64,000 bases of DNA from Dehalococcoidia bacterium (GTDB taxonomy: Bacteria; Chloroflexota; Dehalococcoidia; DSTF01; JACRBR01). The stretch covers positions 1 through 64,000 of the forward strand of contig JAKFYB010000013.1 in assembly GCA_021731085.1 (NCBI GenBank). Direction: 5' to 3'. Below the pieces are notes generated by a model, which saw nothing but the letters and a program-made list of their open reading frames with translations, was not told the DNA's origin and ran no database searches. Below are positions 58,103-64,000 of the stretch, in pieces (within the stretch, counting starts at the first letter, position 1; each line of letters begins with the position of its first letter). A program made the position numbers and the translations under genes.

Positions 58103-58221
58103 GGGCGATCCTCCAGTAAAGGATCGGCGCGAGCGCGTGAATCCACGAGTGAAGGTGTGTTAAGGAATGGTCGCAGTAACGCTCGACGGGCGCGAAACGG
58201 GCCTCTCCCTAAGGGACTGCG

Positions 58222-59594
<1,373 letters not shown>

Positions 59595-59598
<4 letters not shown>

Positions 59599-60392
59599 CC
59601 GCGGGTCGCCTCTCTGCTTTGAAGCGCGGCGCTGCCGAGCGCGGCGTTCGGTCCGGGTGGGTCATCGTTGGCCTCACCCAGCTCACGCGGGCGGTGCAGG
59701 TGCAGTGGTTCGGCATCGTCGGCAGGCGCATCCGGCGGCCGTTCGCCCAATGACTCAAGCTTCTGTTGGAGATCGCGGATGCGGCGATCCATGCGCTCGA
59801 TGTGCCGCTCCAACGCATCGATGCGATCCCACTCGGGGTCCGGCAACCGCAGGATCGTGTCGGAGCCGGGATCGTAGTACGAAACGATGTGTCCCGGCAC
59901 ACCGACGACGGTCGCGTTTGGCGGGACATTCGTCACGACGACGGAGCCCGCCCCGATGCGGGCATCATCGCCGATTTCGATCGCGCCGATGAGCTTCGCG
60001 CCCGTGCCGACCGTCACGCGGTCATGAAGCGTCGGGTGGCGTTTCGTGTGCTGTGTGCTTGTTCCGCCGAGTGTCACGCCCTGCAGCAGATTGCAGTCAT
60101 TGCCGATCTCCGCGGTCTCGCCAATCACGATGCCCATGCCGTGGTCGATGAAGAGCCCTTCGCCGATCGTCGCGCCCGGATGGATCTCGATCCCCGTCGC
60201 AAATCGGTTGAAATACGAAATCATGCGTGGCAGGATCGGCACGTCGGCGTTATGTAGCGTATGAGCCAGACGATGCAGTTGCCGCGCCTGAAAGCCTGGA
60301 TACGCAAGCACGACCTCAGCCGCGTTCTTTGCCGCAGGATCGCGGTCGAGAACAGCCTGGATGTCGCGCTTGATCGAGTCGAATACAGACAC
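59595..60392 (-). CDS. cysE: Serine O-acetyltransferase
   Basis: 265 residues from a GTG at 60392 with GGAGGG upstream; the frame extends to 60575 but without a ribosome site. The helical N-terminal domain is followed by a left-handed beta helix with hexapeptide repeats: IEIHPGATIGEGLFIDHGMG, GETAEIGNDCNLLQGVTLGG and HPTLHDRVTVGTGAKLIG. It then has an unusual C-terminal coiled coil (DRIDALERHIERMDRRI) and a Pro/Ala-rich tail. It makes O-acetylserine for cysteine. The extra tail of about 80 residues is longer than the usual short CysE end. Confidence 0.92.
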
Positions 60393-60607
60393 GGGGCCGT
60401 GCCCTCCATTTTCGCGTCGGTTTGGTGTGGTGTCGGCAGCCATGGGGGCGTCCGCGCGGCGGCTCACCCCTCGGGACAAGCGCAGAGCGCTCCTGTCGCA
60501 CGCCAATGCCGCCGCGCCGGGCGGCCAATCACGGAACTCGGGAATTTCGCGCTGCGCACTGTGATTGCTCCCCAACCGGACTCAGATTCCGATTGATGTG
60601 TTAGCGA

Positions 60608-61075
60608 TTACTCTAGCAGCACGTTCGCGAAGGCGGCAATGCCCTCGCCACGACCTGTAAACCCCATCCCGTCCGATGTGGTGGCCTTTACGCTGACCTG
60701 TGGCACGTCGACCGCCAGCGCCGCCGCGATCGCCTGCCGCATCGCCTGCACATGCGGAGCCAGCTTCGGCGCCTCCGCGACGACGGTGCAGTCGATGTTG
60801 ACGACGCTGAATCCATGCGCACGGACGACCTCGTACGCTCGGCCGAGGAGATCGAGGCTGCTTGCGCCCTCCCACGCCCGGTCGGACGACGGAAACAGCG
60901 CGCCGATGTCACCAAGAGCCGCCGCACCGAGTAGCGCGTCAATGACGGCATGCAGCACGACGTCAGCGTCGGAATGCCCGTCGAGGCCTCGGTCGTGCGC
61001 GACCGTCACGCCACCGAGAATGAGCGCGCGACCGTCGGCGAAACGGTGTGCGTCGAAGCCATGTCCAACACGCAT
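60608..61075 (-). CDS. ispF: 2-C-methyl-D-erythritol 2,4-cyclodiphosphate synthase
   Basis: 155 residues of normal length with the full signature: RVGHGFDAHRFADGRALILGGV (metal ligands Asp and His), LDGHSDADVVLHAVIDALLGAAALGDIG, and the late SVKATTSDGMGFTGRGEGIAAFA. It makes MECPP in the non-mevalonate isoprenoid route. ispD is not adjacent. The region 60393-60607 upstream of cysE holds no gene. Confidence 0.95.
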   Translation of the reverse strand: MRVGHGFDAHRFADGRALILGGVTVAHDRGLDGHSDADVVLHAVIDALLGAAALGDIGALFPSSDRAWEGASSLDLLGRAYEVVRAHGFSVVNIDCTVVAEAPKLAPHVQAMRQAIAAALAVDVPQVSVKATTSDGMGFTGRGEGIAAFANVLLE

Positions 61076-61110
61076 GCGGTGATCTTACGTGCGCGCCGCT
61101 GTGGGGGCCA

Positions 61111-62028
61111 TCAATCGAAGTGGCGCGCGACCTCGGACGCATATCGCTTGCCAACCTGGTCACGATGCTCCCGTAGCCACTCGGTCAAGCGCGTCTCACC
61201 CGTCGGCGGGCCGTCGGTCACGAGCAGGTCCTCCATCAGGCCCTTCACTTCGTCCGAGGTCAGGACAACGTCGCGCATCACCAGGCCGATTGCGCGGGAC
61301 GCCCAGAGCGCCAGCGTTGGCGGCAGATGCACGATGCGCGTTCGGCTCTCTACGTTCGTGGCCAGCAGCTTCAGCCATTCGCCGAACGTGAGCGTCTCCG
61401 GGCCGACAGCATCGACGGTCACGTTGTCGTCGCGTTCAGCGAGAGACACCGCAAGCTCCGCCATGTCCTCGACGAAGATGGGCCGCATGCGATAGTTGCC
61501 GCCGCCCGGCGCGCCGAACAGCGGGAAGTGACGGAGGATCCAGGTGATGTTGTTGATAAGGATGTCTTCGTCGCCGAAGATCACCGTCGGACGGATGATA
61601 GCGTGCGACATCGCGGACGCCTTCACAGATTCCTCAAGCGCGGCTTTGCCCGCGTAGTACGGCAGATGCGGCGCAGATGTCGCGTTGGCGATGCTGACGT
61701 GCACCAGGCGACGCACGCCAGCACGCTCGGCCGCAGCAATCAACGCGCGTGTGTTCGCAACGGCACCCGCGAACGTCTGGCCACCGCGTTCGAAGCGAAT
61801 CCAGTACGTGTTGAACAGCACATCCACGTCGTCGAGGCTTGCCGCGAGCTCGTGAGGCCGTTCGAAGTCCAGTGGGCGCGCCTCGACGCGAGCACCAAAC
61901 TCGTTCGGCCGATTCGGGTGTCCCGTCAGCGTGCGAACGCGATGCCCGTCCGCGAGCAATCGCCGCGTGATGTACTTCCCCGTGTAACTGAACGAGCCAG
62001 TGACGGCGCACAGCCGTGGGTCCGCCAC
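61111..62028 (-). CDS. NAD(P)-binding epimerase/reductase-like protein (atypical SDR)
   Basis: 305 residues. The Rossmann loop is VTGSFSYTGKYITRRLLADG, a variant of TGGxGxxG; RTLTGHP marks the end of strand two and NTRALIAAAERAGVRRLVHVSI the central region. YYAGKAALEESVK supplies the Tyr-x3-Lys-like pair. It resembles NDUFA9-type atypical SDRs and complex-I-like quinone-linked oxidoreductase helpers. No substrate can be named. Bases 62029-62201 hold the divergent promoters of this gene and the LCP gene. Confidence 0.8.
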   Translation of the reverse strand: MADPRLCAVTGSFSYTGKYITRRLLADGHRVRTLTGHPNRPNEFGARVEARPLDFERPHELAASLDDVDVLFNTYWIRFERGGQTFAGAVANTRALIAAAERAGVRRLVHVSIANATSAPHLPYYAGKAALEESVKASAMSHAIIRPTVIFGDEDILINNITWILRHFPLFGAPGGGNYRMRPIFVEDMAELAVSLAERDDNVTVDAVGPETLTFGEWLKLLATNVESRTRIVHLPPTLALWASRAIGLVMRDVVLTSDEVKGLMEDLLVTDGPPTGETRLTEWLREHRDQVGKRYASEVARHFD

Positions 62029-62201
62029 GACGCCTCCCGGAACTAGACGGCCGCGCGCTTCGTAGATCCTCGTAGTTGGAGACTAGCGCGATCGCTGCGC
62101 TGATCCGCGACGAATTCTGCGCGAGACGTGGTGGATATGCACCATATGCATGCCCATCGCGCGCCGGCGCGCTTTCCTGATTGGGGTATGATCTGAGCGT
62201 C

Positions 62202-63359
62202 ATGGAAGACTTTGAAGCCTATGGACAGCTGCGTGAGCGGCCCGGACAAACACCGCCCTCGCCGGATGCCATCCCAACGACGGCAGCGCCGACCACCCCG
62301 CCCCGCCAGCGCCCTGCGCGGACGGCCAAGCCGGCGGTCGCGGCGCCGAAGCGTAAGCGCTCGCACTGGCTACGCAACATTTTCCTGCTGATCATCGCCT
62401 ACTTCGTGCTCGCTGTGGGAACGACGTTTCAGCCGGTGCCGGTGCCACTGACGGCGACGCGCGTCTCCGTGCCCTTCCCCGGCGGCGCGCCACTGATGTT
62501 TGGCCTCCCGAACCGTCCGTTCACCGTGCTCGTCATCGGCGTCGACCGCCGGCCAGGCGAACTGGGAGCGACGCGCACAGACACCGTGCTCCTTATGCGC
62601 ATCGACCCGAACCGCAACAAGGCGGCCTTCCTCAGCATCCCGCGCGACACGATGATGGAAATCCAGAACCCTGATGGGAGCCTGTTCAACGATCGCATCA
62701 ACACCGCATTCGTCTACAACTACTCCGACGAAGATCCGGGCGCGGCGCCGCGGGCGACGATGGACACGATCGAGCACAACCTCGGCATCAAGGTCGACCA
62801 CTACATCATCTTCGATCAGCGCTCGGCGGCGGCGCTCATCGACGCGATGGGCGGCGTAACCGTCGACAATCCCGTCGCCTTCGGTCAGGCCGACTACTCC
62901 GACGACGATGTCAACGTCATTCCGCAGGAATTCGCCGTCGGGAACCTGAGCCTCGATGGCTACCAGGCCGTCGCGTACGGCCGCATCCGCGAGGGGTCCT
63001 CGGATTTCGACCGCATCGAACGCCAGCAGCGTGTCGCTGCGGCCCTCATATCATCCGCGGCGTCGCCAACGACGCTGTTCAAGGCGCCAAGCCTGTACAG
63101 CGCCTACAAAGACACGGTCAACACAGACATGAGCGCGCGCCAAACGGCGGGTGTGCTCTCATTGCTCAAGCGTGTGAACGACAACGACCTGAAGACGAAG
63201 TCGCTCGCCGAGGCCGCGGTCTCCTGCGGCTACTGCACGGCCTCGATACAGCTTCTCGACCCGGTGAAAGCGCAGGAGATCATCGCTGAAGCGTTCGGTG
63301 ATCCGGAAGCGGGCGCCCGCGCGGCGGAACTCCTCGTCGCAGCGGGCGTGACGCCGTAG
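62202..63359 (+). CDS. LytR-CpsA-Psr (LCP) family protein
   Basis: 385 residues from the ATG at 62202. A Pro/Ala-rich cytosolic N-terminus (about 10-50) precedes one membrane span (about 58-78, NIFLLIIAYFVLAVGT), then the extracellular LCP domain: FTVLVIGVDRRPGELGATRTDTVLLMRID, SIPRDTMMEI, RINTAFVYNY, DHYIIFDQ and YGRIREGSSDFDRIERQQR (Arg and Asp residues that bind pyrophosphate lipid). LCP enzymes attach glycopolymers to cell walls or proteins. In a Chloroflexota-like cell the acceptor is not obvious. Confidence 0.9.
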   Translation: MEDFEAYGQLRERPGQTPPSPDAIPTTAAPTTPPRQRPARTAKPAVAAPKRKRSHWLRNIFLLIIAYFVLAVGTTFQPVPVPLTATRVSVPFPGGAPLMFGLPNRPFTVLVIGVDRRPGELGATRTDTVLLMRIDPNRNKAAFLSIPRDTMMEIQNPDGSLFNDRINTAFVYNYSDEDPGAAPRATMDTIEHNLGIKVDHYIIFDQRSAAALIDAMGGVTVDNPVAFGQADYSDDDVNVIPQEFAVGNLSLDGYQAVAYGRIREGSSDFDRIERQQRVAAALISSAASPTTLFKAPSLYSAYKDTVNTDMSARQTAGVLSLLKRVNDNDLKTKSLAEAAVSCGYCTASIQLLDPVKAQEIIAEAFGDPEAGARAAELLVAAGVTP

Positions 63360-63368
63360 TATTCCTTT

Positions 63369-63794
63369 ATGTCAGACATGCCTTCTGGAATCAGCGCCGA
63401 CTTCATGATCCTCTGCGACTCCGCGCAGGTACAGGGGCACAAGCTCTACATGCTCGGCGGGGGCTGGTCGCAGATCTCCGTGCGCCAGTTCCCGGCACAG
63501 CACGGCCTTACCGTCGCTGCGGGCATCCTCGTCCCGTGGATGGACACCAACGTGCGTCACAAGTTCGAGCTGGAGATCCGCACCGAGGATGGCTCTGTGC
63601 TCGCGAAAGCACAGGGCGAGTTCGAGCAGGGCCGCCCGCCCGGACTGCCTCCCGGTTCGGCGCAGCGCTTCATGGTGGCGTTACCGCTGAGCATTCGCGT
63701 CGAGAAGCCGTGCGAGGTCGTCGCTGAGTTAACGCTCGACGGCACGCAGGCGAAGTCGATCCCGTTCCGCGTGCTGCAGAAAGTGGCACGATAG
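63369..63794 (+). CDS. Small protein, DUF6941-like
   Basis: 141 residues, starting 9 bases after the LCP stop. It has ADFMILCDSAQVQGHKLYMLGGGW near the start and beta-rich middle strands (HKFELEIRTEDGSVLA), ending PFRVLQKV. This resembles the DUF6941 family of small beta proteins, with unknown function. Its closeness to the LCP gene suggests co-transcription. Confidence 0.65.
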   Translation: MSDMPSGISADFMILCDSAQVQGHKLYMLGGGWSQISVRQFPAQHGLTVAAGILVPWMDTNVRHKFELEIRTEDGSVLAKAQGEFEQGRPPGLPPGSAQRFMVALPLSIRVEKPCEVVAELTLDGTQAKSIPFRVLQKVAR

Positions 63795-63801
63795 GCCGCT
63801 T

Positions 63802-64000
63802 CAGCGACCCTTCTTCGTCTCTTCGATAAACGCACTGAACAGTTTGCGCTGCAGCGGATGAAAATCCGGCTTGTGAGCCTCCGGCCGCTCCGGGTGCCAC
63901 TGCACACCAACGACCCACGCGTGCTGCTTGCTCTCCATCGCCTCGACGAGCTGATCGCCGTGCTCATCCGCAAACCCGATGGGCTTCAGCCCGCTCGCGA
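63802..64000 (-). CDS. C-terminal part of a C26/class I glutamine amidotransferase-like hydrolase
   Basis: Only the last 66 residues are in the window, running off the right edge. GFADEHGDQLVEAMES and the motif VVGVQWHPERPE, with the catalytic His and Glu of the Cys-His-Glu triad, are typical of gamma-glutamyl-GABA hydrolase (PuuD/peptidase C26) proteins. The stop codon is at 63802-63804. It is convergent with the DUF6941-like gene. The nucleophile Cys lies outside the window. Confidence 0.8.

Overview
The window is high-GC bacterial DNA with two very different halves. The best taxonomic guess is an environmental Chloroflexota, perhaps a Dehalococcoidia-like lineage. This is an inference from the calcium-loop/dockerin-like secreted proteins, an EF-G2-type elongation factor, the Cys-rich YD-repeat protein and the general gene style. 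No rRNA or other decisive marker is present.

Bases 1 to about 27,600 form an accessory, defence-rich island with mixed gene orientation, uneven base composition, long non-coding gaps and small palindromic repeats. In order it holds: a lipoprotein and a membrane protein; a pair of tiny genes opposite a RAMA-like / lysine-rich / C2H2 zinc-finger protein; a complete ubiquitin-like conjugation operon (Ubl, E2, JAMM protease, E1) with divergent XRE and M78-like genes; a secreted hydrolase; a 1,522-residue YD/RHS-repeat protein; a NAD-signalling cluster (SIR2-like DUF4917, TIR, SLOG, and a convergent ThsB-type TIR); a membrane-anchored Mrr nuclease with a zinc/GRAM-like partner; a membrane coiled-coil protein; a deaminase, small protein and dGTPase set; a DarT-like ADP-ribosyltransferase with a DraG-type ADP-ribosylglycohydrolase; and an XRE-M78 protein with an unknown partner. 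The island ends beside a tRNA-Gly(CCC) gene, a usual integration target, with a copy of the tRNA anticodon arm next to it. No integrase or transposase is visible.

From 28 kb onward the genes look like ordinary chromosome. There is a copper module (two cupredoxins and a two-domain multicopper oxidase) beside a universal stress protein and a NarL-type two-component pair. An L-rhamnose catabolic operon follows (bifunctional aldolase/dehydrogenase, isomerase, kinase, an SDR and a lipoprotein). Then come an ECF sigma/anti-sigma pair, a methyltransferase, small ferredoxin-fold proteins, VOC, YceI with a divergent HxlR regulator, a large alpha/beta hydrolase, a GT39-like membrane protein and two tandem paralogous calcium-loop proteins.

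The last part has EF-G, a DinB-like protein, an EamA transporter, prephenate dehydratase, two TrkA proteins, a stress protein, a peptide-type ABC binding protein, cysS, cysE, ispF, an NAD-binding oxidoreductase, an LCP-family protein, a small unknown and the 3' end of a C26-type amidotransferase.

The most interesting content is the ubiquitin-like operon (2,959-5,501), the split Thoeris-like cluster (12,869-16,691), the DarT/DraG pair (23,367-25,529), the nucleotide-depletion set (20,465-22,650), and an intergenic hairpin present twice with compensatory stem changes.
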